From Lithodes maja (lineage: Eukaryota > Arthropoda > Malacostraca > Decapoda > Lithodidae), in assembly GCA_037953745.1 (NCBI GenBank), contig JBAKBP010010432.1:1-64000 (forward strand): a stretch of DNA of 64,000 nucleotides. The letters are read 5' to 3'. Positions 22,926 to 34,786 of this stretch are shown here, one piece after another. Both the position numbers and the translations under genes were made by a program. The number at the start of each line of letters is the position of its first letter. Position 1 is the first letter of the stretch. The notes under the pieces are model-generated. The model saw only the letters and a list, made by a program, of their open reading frames with translations, had not been told where the DNA came from and made no database searches.

Positions 22926-24380
22926 GAATTATTATGTTACCTCCACCAACTGACTTTACTCCTAAACTCAATTAATGAAATCAACAAATACATGTGGCAG
23001 TCCAGGGATTCGAACCTAGGATGCTCACACCAAAATTCAGTGCATTTATCCATTGCGCTATGAAGACAGTTAAAGAAAGGTGGACAAGCCTATGATTTAT
23101 TATGCAGTTTCAAATCCTGCATATCAATATAAGCATGTACACACTTTCCAACTGCGCTATCATAGGCTATGTATAGATGAAAGGAAGGAGTAATTAATGG
23201 GGCCTTAACTCTTAGGAAGGCCTCTCTATAAACTACCCCTGAACCTGAATGAATTATTATGTTACCTCCACCAACCGACTTTACTCCTAAACTCAATTAA
23301 TGAAATCAACAAATACATGTGGCAGTCCAGGGATTCGAAGCTAGGATGCTCACACCGAAATTCAGTGCATTTATCCATTGCGCTATGAAGACAGTTAAAG
23401 AAAGGTGGACAAGCCTACGATTTATTATGCAGTTTCGAATCCTGCATATCAATCTAAGCATGTACACACTTTCCAACTGCGCTATCATAGGCTATGTATA
23501 AAGGAAGGAGTAATTAATGGGGCCTTAACCCTTAGGAAGGCCTCTCTATAAACTACCCCTGAACCTGAATGAATTATTATGTTACCTCCACCAACCGACT
23601 TTACTCCTAAACTCATCACCAACTCATGGTGATGGGCTGGTCTATCAGAGTGAGAACTGAGCGATCTCTGCCATACCCATAGCTTACTCTGACTGTTCCT
23701 TTTGCTTGTATATTTTCTGGATCTCAAGTGACGGCGTCTCTTGCGTGGATTGACCTCCTAATCTACCAAGATTGGAAGCCAAAGCGTCACATCTTTCCTT
23801 TGCCCCTCAACTTTCTCTTCATAATTGCTGAGGGGCACAGGGCCCTGGGTGGGGCTTTGGTTTCCCGGGCGTTTCCGCACCCTCCTCAGCTCCCCGCCGT
23901 GGAGTGGCTTCGGTCACCCAGGCTTTATTGTGGTCGGCGGGGAGGGTTTTGTGGGGGCGCTCGGTTGTGGCCTTGGCCTTGCTCGGGGCCTTGGGGCTGT
24001 TTGGCCAGGCAGCTTGGGGAAAAACAACAACAACAACAACTCCTAAACTCAATTAATGAAATCAACAATTACATGTGGCAGTCCAGGGATTCGAACCTAG
24101 GATGCTCACACCGAAATTCAGTGCATTTATCCATTGCGCTATGAAGACAGTTAAAGAAAGGTGGACAAGCCAACGATTTATTATGCAGTTTCGAATCCTG
24201 CATATCAATCTAAGCATGTACACACTTTCCAACTGCGCTATCATAGGCTATGTATAGATGAAAGGAAGGAGTAATTAATGGGGCCTTAACCCTTAGGAAG
24301 GCCTCTCTATAAACTATCCCTGAACCTGAATGAATTATTATGTTACCTCCACCAACCGACTTTACTCCTAAACTCAATTA
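22926..24380 (-). repeat. Tandem array of a two-tRNA SINE plus copied Tigger sequence
   Basis: Three units begin at 22926, 23251 and 23571 with GAATTATTATGTTACCTCC, followed by a partial 49-bp copy at 24332-24380. Unit lengths are 325, 320 and 325 bp once the inserted SINE is subtracted. On the minus strand each unit has two tRNA-like modules. One resembles tRNA-Arg (A-box TAGCGCAATGG, B-box GGTTCGAATCC; in unit 3 at 24131-24141 and 24087-24097). The other has TAGCGCAGTTGG and GGATTCGAAAC. The 49-bp spacer encodes Tigger residues (LLCYLHQ...LLLNSI) and is present at both outer edges, so it is duplicated host sequence and not SINE. Confidence 0.85.
23616..24038 (+). mobile_element. SINE with (CAA)n tail and 13-bp TSD
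   Basis: ACTCCTAAACTCA is at 23603-23615 and 24039-24051, flanking the insert. The body starts near GGTGATGGGCTGGTCTATCA and ends GGCCAGGCAGCTTGGGGAA followed by CAA repeats. A second full copy is at 26851-27267 (-). No recognisable A/B-box, so the 5' origin is unknown. Confidence 0.88.
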
Positions 24381-25085
24381 CTGAACACAGAGAAGAAGAC
24401 GAACCCCAGGAAGAGCCGAACACTCCTGGTCTACGGAATTTTGTAGAATTGTCACAACGCCTCAGCCATCACATGAACAACTTTAATCCCAAACATGACC
24501 GTTCAGCACAGATAATAGCAAGCTTTACTGCTGCCATCCAGCCGTACTTTGATATGTTTCACGACAGGATAAATGCACGCCAGCAGACACGAATAACAGA
24601 TTTCTTTCGCCAACGAGCACAGCAACAGGAACAAGTGGCGTCGAGTGACTCCGACCCTCAGCCACCAGACGATTTACTGTCGGTTGTATCAGACGCCGAC
24701 TACAGTGGCTTCAAGGACTCTGATGCTGAAGCTGGGGAGGGACCACGCCTTATCAAGGAATGGCTGGCGGAGAGAGCTAACCGACCAACTTCATCGCAGT
24801 GACGGCGATGGATCCGGGGGGGGGGGGGGGGATGCAACACTTCATTTATTCAGAGGTAAGAGTTGCAATGGGCAAATCAACCCAATGCACATGTAAAATA
24901 ACCTTTATAATTGAATTTATTATTATAACATAGACTTCTATGGAGAAAAAGTGGACTTTGTGGAAATCCCCAGAACACCAAGGTACTGTACCTTTAACTT
25001 GTAAACATATGGGTTCGGTAACGCGGATTTTGCTAACACGGGAGGTAACCAGAACACATTAGCCGCGTTACCGAAGGACCAACTG

Positions 25086-25336
25086 TATTTATCTTTTTTG
25101 AGAGCTTTCGCTCTTTGTCTTTAATCTTTGTTAGCAGTCATCCTTGTTTTATTTATCAACTTATGATTATTACTTTGCCGTACCTTTAGGACGATCTGCT
25201 TGTGTTGAGGCCCATTGCCTCTTTTATTACTAATTAATATCCTATGTACGAGCCTTGTGAGACCACCTTGTGTATGCTATCAACATTTCTATGTGCTTAT
25301 CCACTGGTATAAATAAAACCATTGTAATCTACCATT
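25086..25336 (+). other. Unknown repeat, right half, after the Tigger
   Basis: Likely continuation of 19146-19620. It contains GGTATAAATAAAACC near 25310, which could be a polyadenylation signal. No gene. Confidence 0.35.
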
Positions 25337-25805
25337 GTGTTCCTAGACAAAGTAGAAAGGAAAGCCTTTCGTATCATTAACTCCCGTCCACTCACCAACT
25401 CTCTGCAACCTCTCTCTCTTCGCCGCAATATTGCATCTCTCTCGCTATTCTATCGCTACTACAATAATCAGTGTTCCTCAGAGCTCTCCCAGTGTATACC
25501 ACCTCCTCTCCAAGACGGGTATGTAGTACCCGTCTTGCAACACAATCCCACCCCTACTCTCTGTGCAACTCTCTAACTCAAGAGTGAAACAATACTACCA
25601 ATCCTTCTTCAATTCAACAGCTGAGCTCTGGAACTCTCTCCCAGAATCAGTCTTTCCCTCAAATTGCTTCAAACTCTGTGTGTCCAGGCATTTTGGCTCG
25701 AACGTCCTTTGATTTTGGCCCTGTCACTCTTTCAATGCTGGAGGAGGCACTCGATACAGGCAGTTCTGTCTTTTGTCTCCCTCACTCACATAGAAAAAAA
25801 TAAAA
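25337..25805 (+). pseudogene. 3' fragment of the Jockey-type LINE
   Basis: Starts at FLDKVERKAFRIIN and continues LSLFYRYYNNQCSSEL, the last part of the reverse transcriptase protein. It then runs through AGCTGAGCTCTGGAACTCTC to an A-rich end near 25805. It aligns with 1835-2480 on the minus strand and lacks the AT-rich block found there. Severely 5'-truncated. Confidence 0.8.
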
Positions 25806-26843
25806 TAGAGTTAAGGTCAGTCCTCGCCCAGTCGAGAACACCCTAAGTTGAAGATTACTACACAATTCCCAGCGGGAAGTGTGACCAGAATATACCTCGC
25901 TTCTCGAAAGCGTGGCATAACAAGATGTTTCAGAGAAGGGTATTCGGAAAACTCAACATTATCAATAACATATCTCAATTTTATACGTAGGGAAGCAGAA
26001 TCAAAGGTGGATAATAAAGAGTAAAGGATACAGTATTGAAGATGTCTCACAATATTGACAAATTATTACAGGAAGATTTTATAACTATTTTTAGAGTAGT
26101 TTCACATTTCAGTTTATTAATAGACTCTGAAGTGCAGAGGTAGTTGTAGAGAGCTCCTGGCAGTTGGAAAATTAACCTTGTTAGATAGAACATGATATAG
26201 ACCCTATTATGAATTCATATAGTACTGGTATTGCTTCAACATAATGCATATGGTATTATTAAAGCTTAAATAAGACTTAGCAACAAAAATATATTAAATA
26301 AGCTTTTTCATAATACATTTCTAAATTTCTATGTTTTTGTTCTTATACTCAAATTCAAATACTTAAAATACAATGCAGATATCTAGGTAGATAATAATAA
26401 ATAACAATAAATTTAGTTCACTCGGTAAAGATGCTAACACTCCCCTATGGGTACTTACAAAGAAGGTGGTCCCTAAACTCTTGTACACCCTGTCAATCAC
26501 CCAGCATACACCTGAAGTGGACATCACCATTATATTTGATGAACACACACACACACATTCCGCCAGGTTAAACAAAAATTGAGTATAATCACTTGTCAAT
26601 ATGAATTGGCCACAGTCACATAACAAAATCTATTCTAAGTTTCCCGTTTAAAAACCACATAGTAAATTGAGGGCAAGGCATTAACCTATTCTGTACCGGT
26701 GACGTCCTTTTCATTATATTCTGGTTACTATTAGACAGTTGTATTCAGCTTAGGAAGGACTTTTACCCCTTAAAAGGCTACAGACTATCTCAATTAATCC
26801 TTTCTTAGGTACCATATATCCCCCCTAAGCTTCATGAAATCGT
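25806..26843. other. Non-coding AT-rich stretch
   Basis: No gene or repeat family recognised apart from a short CA run near 26543-26557. Confidence 0.5.
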
Positions 26844-26850
26844 CTAAATG

Positions 26851-27267
26851 TTGTTGTTGTTCCCCAAGCTGTCTGGTCGAACAGCCCCAAGGTCCTGAGC
26901 AACGCCAAGGCCATAAACGAGCGGCCCCACAAAACCCTCCTTGCTTACCACTAATAAAGCCAGGGTGACCGAAACCACTCCAAGGCAGGGAGCTGAGGAG
27001 GGTGCGGAAACGCCCAGGAAACCCAAGCCCCACCCAAGGCCCTGTGCCCCTCAGCAATTATGAAGGGAAAGTTGAGGGGCAAAGGAAAAATGTGACGCTT
27101 TGGCTCCCAATCTGCCAACCTCTAGATTGGCAGTAGGGAGGTCAATCCCGGAAAAGACGCCGTCACTCGAGATCTAGAAAATATATAAGTAAAAGGAACA
27201 GTCAGAGTAAGCTATGGGTATGGCAGAGATCGCTCAGCTCTCACTCTGATAGACCAGCCCATCACCA
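26851..27267 (-). mobile_element. SINE with (CAA)n tail, second copy, 7-bp TSD
   Basis: Same family as 23616-24038, read on the minus strand, with its CAA tail (as TTGTTGTTGTT) at 26851. CTAAATG flanks it at 26844-26850 and 27268-27274. About 417 bp. Confidence 0.88.
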
Positions 27268-27329
27268 CTAAATGTAGTTGAAATATAATACAAAATACAT
27301 CACTGGCACTGTATGGGTTAACTATACTC

Positions 27330-29961
27330 GGTTTCATCTCATCTATCTATCTATTGCCTGACGCGTGATCCCCGAAGGGGTGGCCACGAACGAACCGTCC
27401 CCATGCACCTCTGTCCCCAGTCAGTCGACGCCCCTCCCCCCAACCAGCACCGCCTTCGTTCATGTAGTTCCTCACTCCATCCTTCCACCTCATATTCGGT
27501 CTACCTCTCCCCCTCTGTCCCTCCACCTCGCTCTCGTACACCCTCTTAGTCATTCTCTCGCTTTCCATACGTTCCATATGGCCGAACCATCTCAAGTTGT
27601 TCCTTTTCACACTTTCCAGCACATCTACCTCCACACCACACCTCCTTCTTACTTCCTCATTAGTCTGTCTATCCCTCCATGTAACTCCGCACGCACTCCT
27701 TAAGTAATTCATTTCCACTGCTCTCATTCTTGGTCTGAGTCTCTCAACCAACGTCCATGCTTCGCTTCCGTAAGTCAGTGTCGGGATTACCACACTGTCA
27801 TGCAAGGACTTCTTCACTTCCATACTGACCACCCTATTTCTTGTTACTGCTTTTAGCGTTCCTACAACCCTCTTCCCCTGTTGTACCCTCTCCCGCACCT
27901 CTTCATCCATAGTCCCATCTTTACTCAACACACTGCCCAGATACTTAAAAGAGTTGACGATCTCCATAGCCTGACCGTTCAGCTTCACCTCACACTCTGT
28001 GACTTCACCCCTTTCGAAGACCATAACCTTGCTCTTCCCCGTATTTACCTTCAAATTCCGTTTTTCGCACACTGTTCCAAACTCATTTACCAGACCCTGC
28101 AACTCCCATTCATTATCACTCATCAGAACTGTATCATCCGCAAACAGCAGTATAGGTAGCTTCCACTCAATTCCCTCCCTTTTCAGCGATACACCAACAT
28201 CCACTGCTCTTGATAGTATTTCTTTCATAACTCCATCCATATATACAGTAAACAACCACGGGGACATCACACACCCCTGTTTCAAACCAACATTCAGGTC
28301 AAAGAACTCGCTCTGCTCACTCTCCACACGTACTGCCGCCTTTGCACCCTCATACATGCTCTTCACTGCTTTCAGCAACTTGCCCTCTACTCCGTATTAT
28401 TCTAAGTACTTTCCACAAACCTTCTCTATCCACTCTGTCATAGGCCTTCTCCAAGTCCATAAAGGCAACATACACCTTTTGTTTCTTCTCCAGATACTTC
28501 TCCACAACACAATTCAGGGTAAAAATCTGATCTACACATCCTCTTCCCTTCCTAAAACCTCCCTGCTCGTCGCCTATCCATTTCTCCGTTCTCACTCTCA
28601 CTCTCTCAATCACTACCCTACTGTATACCTTCCCTACTACGCTTAGAAGACATATTCCTCGGTGGTTACCACACACTCCTCTTTCCCCTTTGCCCTTATA
28701 TAGGGGGACTATTATGCCAGTCTTCCAGTCATCGGGTGCACTCCCCTTCTCCCATGCTAGTTTGCACATTTTCCATACCCATTCTATCACTATCTCACCA
28801 CCATACCTCAACATTTCCCCACACACTCCATCTGTTCCTGGTGCTTTCCCCAACTTCACTCTTTTCATGGCTTCCCACACTTCTGACCTCCTGATCCCCA
28901 CCTCCTCCTCCACTACTTCTCTTCTTCTCCCTCCCATACCATATCCAGCTATGTTTGCTGGCTCTTCATTCCTTTCATTTAGCAACTCACTGAAGTACTC
29001 CCTCCATCTTTCGACTCTCTCTTGCTTCTCGGCTAGCAATCTCCCATTCTTATCTTTCACACCCTTACTGTTTCCCTTGCTACCTTCCCTAACTTTCTTG
29101 ACTTCTTTCCAGAACAGTTTCTTACTCTCCCTCCATTTTACACTCAGATTCCTTCCAAATTCCTCATCTACTCTTCTCTTACTTTCCTTCACTACTCTCT
29201 TCACCACCCTCTTACTCTCCACGTACCTCGCTCGTTTCTGTCTCTCGGAATCTTCATTCCCTCTACTACCCAACCACTCTCTATATGCTTTCTTCTTTTC
29301 TTCCACAGCTATTCTTACCTCTTCTGTCCACCATGCTGTACCTTTCACTCCCCTCCCTCTTCTCCTCACTCCACACACCTCCTCACATGCTGCACAGATC
29401 TCATCCTTAAACACCTTGCTCATCTCCTCCACTTCCTCCATAACTTCCAGGTCGAACCCACCTAGTCGTCTTTCCACTGCTCTCCTGTACTCCTCCCTGA
29501 CTTCCTCCTCCTGCAACCTCTCCACCCTCCTCACCATTCCACCCTCCTCTCACCATTCCACCCTCCTCTCGCCTCCCTCCCGCTCTCCTCACCCACTTCT
29601 TTTGTATCCTAACCTTAGCTACCACTACATAATGATCAGACAGACCCCCTCCAATACCCCTATACACCCTAGCATCCATCACAGATTTCTTCATTCGTTC
29701 ATCCACACATACATAATCAATCAATGACTTTCGTTCCTCCACTGTCTTATCCTTCATCGTCAACATCCGTTTCCACGTGTACCTGTGGATCATTCTGTGT
29801 CGGAAGAAGGTGTTGGCTATCCACAGCCTCCTCCCCACACATACGTCCACAAGTGCACTACCATTCCCATTCACCTCTGATGGTACCCCCCACCCTCCCA
29901 CCACTCCCTCAACTTTCCTATCACCCACCTTACCATTCATATCCCCAATCAGAAATCTCAT
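27330..29961 (-). pseudogene. RTE-clade LINE, nearly complete ORF
   Basis: Three overlapping minus-strand frames make one protein broken by two shifts. 29407-29961 gives the C-terminal half of the AP-endonuclease (MRFLIGDMNGKVG; GLSDHYVVVAKV). 28350-29537 (395 codons) gives the linker and the first RT motifs (GKAPGTDGVCGEML; FRKGRGCVDQIF; AFMDLEKAYDRVDREG, first catalytic Asp). 27347-28378 (343 codons) gives LKQGCVMSPWLF and the FADD box (residues 79-82), and ends in the RTE-type C-terminus with WRDRQTNEEVRRRCG. The 3' tail, reading TCAGGCAATAGATAGATAG, lies at about 27330-27362. The 5' end is truncated. The protein nicks DNA and copies RNA; this copy needs two frame repairs and is probably dead. 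Confidence 0.88.
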
Positions 29962-30280
29962 CTGACTGTAAATTGCAAAGTTCCCACCAAGATTTCTCCG
30001 TTATTTTGCTTATTTTGTAGTGAAATATGGTGCTAAATATATAAACTTGGTCGCAATATGATGCAGAGACATAGCGGTTTCATATTTTGTCCATTATCTA
30101 TCGAAAAATTAGCTGCTAAGGGATTCAATTTACCGTCAGATGAAATGAAACACAGTATAGTGTCACAATAAACATAATAATCACAATTTCCTCAACTTAT
30201 CCTAATAGAGCTCATTAATATTGGTAATAAATGTTGATCGTAGTACAGTTTCCAAAATAGGAATCTGGGACGAGTGCTGT
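29962..30280. other. Unassigned spacer
   Basis: AT-rich sequence between the RTE and a MITE. Nothing recognised. Confidence 0.4.
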
Positions 30281-30480
30281 GAAGCCGGTTTTCAAGCAAT
30301 TTTTACGGGCAATTATGGACAGAAAGCTTTAAAAATTACACTTTATCAAAATTCAGCTGGTTATCATAATCTACCTTCAGTCTAGTTACCGATACCAGTG
30401 CGAAAAAGTCCCGAAATACTACGAGAACAAACTTGCTCATGGAAAATGACGGGAAAAGTGCTTGCGTGACAGCGGCTTGA
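30281..30480. mobile_element. Inverted-repeat MITE, copy B (no SINE)
   Basis: Shares blocks with 9773-10290 in the same order (TTTTTACGGGCAATT, TATCAAAATTCAGC, CAGTCTAGTTACCGAT, CCAGTGCGAAAAAG, GACGGGAAAAGTGCTTGCGTGACA). It lacks the SINE found in copy A. Confidence 0.65.
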
Positions 30481-31849
30481 ATGAGTGTCAAGATTTATTG
30501 CTCTCACAAGTAGGGTGTCACATGAGAGACCTCATCCCGTCTTTTCAGTCAATTGTTAATAAATATAGTTATATTTATGCTTTTTCTGTGTCTAACCCTT
30601 TCCCTGCGGGAGATGTTCCCAAACGTCATGGCAATTTACATCAATCAACAGGCTTTTAAAGCCTCTTAAAGCCTGTAAAATCAAGTGCAAGGGAGCGGGA
30701 GCACAACAGGCCACACATCCTTCTCCCAGCCAGGCAGCTGTGGCACTGAAAGTTCTTGAGTCAGAGTCTCGCTAGATATACAGTGCTGCCAAAGGCAAAT
30801 TTAGCGAGAAATTAGCGAGAATTGCTCATTTTAGCTAATGTCTATGGTAGCGCTGCGGGTGAACCCCGCAAGCTACGAAGCTCGTTCTGGCGTCATTTTG
30901 AAGCTATTTTCTAGTTTTCGGCTGAATAGGCTTACATTTTATTTCATTTCAGACACTTGCCTAATCAATCAGGAGTGCCTGAATGAGCCCTAATATGGCG
31001 GAAATATGCCCGCAGCGTAAGTGTTAAAAGTTATAAAATAGCACAAACAATGCAACTTTACATCAATTTTCATATATTCTTTCTCATAATCACTTCAATC
31101 TTAAAACAAAATTGATAGGTTTGACACACTGCTCACAGGTTTATATAGTTTAATGGAGAGTTTATGAGTTTACCCTTTTGTAATAATGATTGTTGAATTA
31201 GGTAAGACAATTTGTTTTCATTAATACTATGTACTGTACATTATCAGCATGATAAAGTGGCTATATATAGCCTACAGTTAGTTAACTAAATTTGTCCCAA
31301 GTTCTTGTCTTGACAACTATATCAGCGACAGGATCACGCTGAAGGTAGGAAGAACCTCTAGAAGTTGAAGGAGTAAAAATATCACAATTAGTGCTTTGAC
31401 TCCCACATAACCTTACTGAACTGCATAAACTAAACTAAAAATAGCAAAAATAAAATGAAAAATACATTATCCTTACTGATAGAGTTAATACAGAAGTACG
31501 TAGATTAAATCCTTCAGTCCAGTAATACCTTGTTGTCTAGTATTCTGGCTAACACTAGATATTTTTATTTAGCATAGGAAAGGCCTCTCGTAGTCAAAGT
31601 GTAACCTATTCTATTGGAATGACTAATTTTTTAAATGTTCTAGCAACCTTCAGATGTTTTTATTCAATTTACCCAGTAGGATTGTGGTAATTAAATATTT
31701 TAACCAGATCACTGCAATCAACTTAGTAAGGACCTATCAGAGTTAGAGGGTTATTAATTATGATAGTGTCAAGTCTTTTGAAATTTAGAGGTCCTTATTA
31801 AACTGAGCAAATCATCTGGTAGTAGGGTGAATAAAGCAAAGAAATCATC
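30481..31849. other. Non-coding AT-rich stretch
   Basis: No coding region, tRNA or repeat family recognised. Confidence 0.5.
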
Positions 31850-32419
31850 ATCTGCTAGAAAGGGTCGAGTATCTTGTCCTAATCCAGTTTACGTTTGGAT
31901 CCAGAAGAGCAGAGGCAGTGGATGATAGTCTTGAGCATTTATAGTCATCTGTTTAATATGGTTGAGTATCTTATCCTAATCGAGTTTGCGTTTGGATCCA
32001 AAAGAGTAGAGGCAGTGGATGAGAGCTTTGAGCGTCTACAGTATAGTCATCTGCTAGAAAGGGTTGAGTATCTTGTCCTAGTCCAGTTTGCGTTTGGATT
32101 CAGAAGAGCAGAGGCAGTGGATGAGAGCTTTGAGCGTCTACAGTATAGTCATCTACTAGAAAGGGTTGAGTATCTTATCCTAATCCTGTTTAAGTTTGGA
32201 TTCAGAAGACCAGAGGCAGTGGATGAGAGCCTTGAGTATAGTCATCTGCTAGAAAGGGTTGAGTATCTTATCCTAATCCTGTTTACGTTTGGATCCAGAA
32301 GAGCAGAGGCAGCGGATGAGAGCCTTGGACATCTTGACCGTGAGCCAGAGTATCACCAGAACCATCACTACCAAGATCACCCACACGTCCACGTTGTACA
32401 ATTTCACCCTGCGGCATGA
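31850..32419 (+). repeat. Minisatellite of about 100 bp with an open frame
   Basis: Five units of roughly 93-104 bp start near 31850, 31944, 32048, 32150 and 32243, each with GAGTATCTT and GCAGTGGATGA. The plus strand is open from 31895 to a stop at 32419 (174 codons). It repeats LLERVEYLIL then EAVDES with periods of 31-34 residues, and ends in a His-rich tail (HQNHHYQDHPHVHV). Unit lengths stay in codon phase. I do not recognise the protein, and there is no splice or promoter evidence. It may be an expanding non-coding satellite that happens to lack stops. Confidence 0.5.
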
Positions 32420-33120
32420 GCGAGAGGGAAAATCAGCATTTATTTATATATATATTTTTTTTCTAACTTTGCCCCCTAGACCCACTTTTAACTAACAAAA
32501 AACATTTCACCAGATCCTCCTTCAAGATAAAAATATATAAATATATATATGCCCCCCAGATCCCCCTTCAAGTTTGATTTGCATATTTAGCCTGTTTCTC
32601 CAATATTTACAAGCTTGCTTTCGTTCTTCATAAAATATAAAACACCTGAATGGGGCGAAACATCTTATAATTGCCAAACCTATGAGTACCACAGTCCCCT
32701 ACATGTCAACGTGATATACCTTTATCCTGTATTGCTAATGATAGGAAATTTCATCATTGGATAGGTATAAAATGTACATAAATGTATTAATAGATAGAAA
32801 AGATATAGAGCTAGATCTATAGATAGATATATAAAATATATATAGATATATCTATTTACTCATTTATTTTTGTCATTACCAGTTTATGTAACATTGAAAT
32901 ACTCAGTATGGAAAAAAATAATAATTATTAAAAGTTCTCTATAAATTTATATTGTCCCATAGACAAATGTATTCACTGTGTCAATAATTAATAATGAGGA
33001 TAGTATCCAATATGCTCGCAATATACTGTATTACCATATTGAATGAACACAGAGAAATTTTTGGGATATGATAATTACAGGTATTAATAAACCTTTCATG
33101 ATCATAGTAGGGCAGACATA
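32420..33120. other. Non-coding AT-rich stretch
   Basis: No gene. A short TATAGATA-rich patch is near 32810-32855. Confidence 0.5.
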
Positions 33121-33540
33121 CTATAGAATAATGATCAAGAGAGTGAGAGAGCAAACAGAGGAGACGGTAGGTGGAAATGAGTTACTTGAGAAGTGCATAT
33201 GGAATCACATGGAGAGATAGACAACATAATGATGAAGTGCAAGGGGGATGTGATGTGGATGTGCTGGAGAGTGTGAAGAACACCTTGAAATTACTTGGTC
33301 ATTTGGAGTGTATGGAGAGTGAGACTAACCTAAAAAAGTGTAAGAAAGTGAGGTAGAAGGGCAGAGAAAGAGAGGCAGACCGAGAGTGAGATGGAGGGAT
33401 GAAATTGAGAAGTTTATGAATGAAAGTGGTGTTGGGTGGGAGGAGCACTGACTGACAGATGGCAAAGGAGCATGAAGGTGATTCCAACGTGGCCACCCCT
33501 TTGGGTATCAAGATGTCTGGCAATTGGTAGACATATAGAT
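33121..33540 (+). pseudogene. 3' fragment of an RTE-clade LINE
   Basis: Encodes EMSYLRSAYGITWRDRQ, VDVLESVKN and GHLECMES in the order found at the C-terminus of the RTE at 27347-28378, followed by the related 3' end (GTGGCCACCCCTTTGGGTATCAAG). 5'-truncated, with frameshifts. Confidence 0.85.
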
Positions 33541-33849
33541 GGATGTAATAAATTGGAGATAATATATCAAAGCTAAATATTCCAGCAGATGCACTATGAT
33601 GTATCTATTGTTTGAAAGACAGTTGTATGCTTAGCATGAGTACAAAGGAGTATAAAGGAAATCAAGCAACAACAGATCTAGTGACTCTTCTAGGCTGCTT
33701 GTCCTCCAAAACACTTAGGATCAAGTGTCCAAACAGTGGTTTAGAGTGGGTAAGGGAACATTGGAAAGGGAACTAATATCCGTGGCAGGATTAGGAAGTT
33801 AGTAGGGGACAGATGGGATAGTAACTGAGGGGAGGATAAAATAAAGTTA
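33541..33849. other. Unassigned spacer
   Basis: Nothing recognised; it may include the end of the CR1 3' UTR. Confidence 0.4.
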
Positions 33850-34786
33850 TTCATTTACAAACGCAGTCAGTCGCGGGTTTGATGCGAGATATTTGTCTAA
33901 GCGAAGTTTAAATGAATCAACGGTGCTGCAGTCTATAACATCTCGGGAAGCCCATTCCATAAGTTGACAACTCGATTGAAGAAGAAATTTTTAGCTTCGT
34001 GTGAGTTAAAAGATTTACCAATAATTTTGCACCTGTTTCCCCGCGTGTAATTAGATTGGTCGATAGTGAAGTACTTGCTACAGTTCATATTGTCGATGCT
34101 TTTGATGATTTTGAACACTTGAATTAAGTCGCCTCTTAATCTGCACTGGGTTAAAGGAAATAGATTTAATTCTCTAAGACGCTCCTCGTATGGTTTGTTC
34201 TTTAGGCTAGGTATCATTTTGGTAACTCTACGTTGAACTCGTTCTAGCTTGTCTATATCTTTTTGGTAATAAGGGCACCAGGATTGAACGCAGTATTCCA
34301 GAAGAGGGCGGACTAAGGAATTGTAAAGGGTTAGGATAACGTCTTTGGATTTATGCTCAAATGACCTGCCTATAAAGCCAATTATTTTGTTTGCCTTCTT
34401 AACAACTTCTGAACATTGTTGACTCGGTTTTAGGTTACTCGATATTGTTACTCCCAGATCGGTTTCTCTGTTTACATTCTTAAGCTGAGTGCCATTCATC
34501 AAATAGTTTGCTTCTCATTTTGGTATCCGATATGTAGTACTTTACATTTATCCGCATTGAAACTCATTTGCCAAATTTGGGCCCAACATGACAACTTATC
34601 TAGATTGTGTTGCATATCGTCAACTTGTTCTTTTGAGAGTACGCTATTTGCAATTTTTGTATCGTCAGCAAATTTTGAGATTGTACAGGTGAGACCCTCA
34701 TCTATGTCGTTGATGTAAATTAGAAAGAGAATTGGTCCTAGTACCGATCCCTGGGGTACCCCGCTACTTACATTATCCAGGCGGCA

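Larger units (their letters stand above)
19949..24802 (+). pseudogene. Tigger transposase (CENP-B HTH, DDE_1), interrupted
   Basis: The N-terminus starts at ATG 19949 with MPPKKRRIFTYAQKYDIV, a CENP-B/pogo helix-turn-helix that binds the element ends. A frameshift near 20180-20200 moves to the frame of 20190-20811, which carries the second HTH-like region (KPFKASAGWLVSFNKRNK) and the first catalytic Asp (FNCDESGVNWKKMP). The protein is cut at AF|K by the TTAA element and resumes at 22239 with LLLLDNAPGYSR (second Asp), MPPNTTSLLHPLDQEVI (third Asp) and, after further small shifts, VDTMVEAWADVT at 22640-22680. An acidic segment ends at the SINE array. Beyond it 24380-24802 gives the C-terminus with QTRITDFF, a PCNA-interacting (PIP) box like that described for pogo transposase. 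All three catalytic acidic residues survive, but the frame is broken. Confidence 0.9.
19621..25085 (+). mobile_element. Tigger (pogo/Tc1-mariner superfamily) DNA transposon with nested insertions
   Basis: Terminal inverted repeats: 19621 CAGTTGGTCCTCCGGTAACG and, in reverse complement from 25085, CAGTTGGTCCTTCGGTAACG. Flanking TA dinucleotides are at 19619-19620 and 25086-25087, the expected TA target duplication. The transposase is in pieces. A TTAA element (20812-22240) and a SINE array (22926-24380) account for about 2.8 kb of the length. Removing them gives about 2.6 kb, normal for Tigger. Confidence 0.92.

Noticed and set aside
22985..24250. Functional tRNA-Arg or other tRNA genes
   Set aside because: A- and B-boxes are present but acceptor and anticodon stems do not pair properly, and the sequences recur as SINE units.
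24813..24832. G-run of about 17 as a possible regulatory quadruplex
   Set aside because: A simple homopolymer in the Tigger 3' UTR; no further support.
28690..29727. A 345-codon plus-strand frame
   Set aside because: Antisense of the RTE open reading frame; no protein family motifs.
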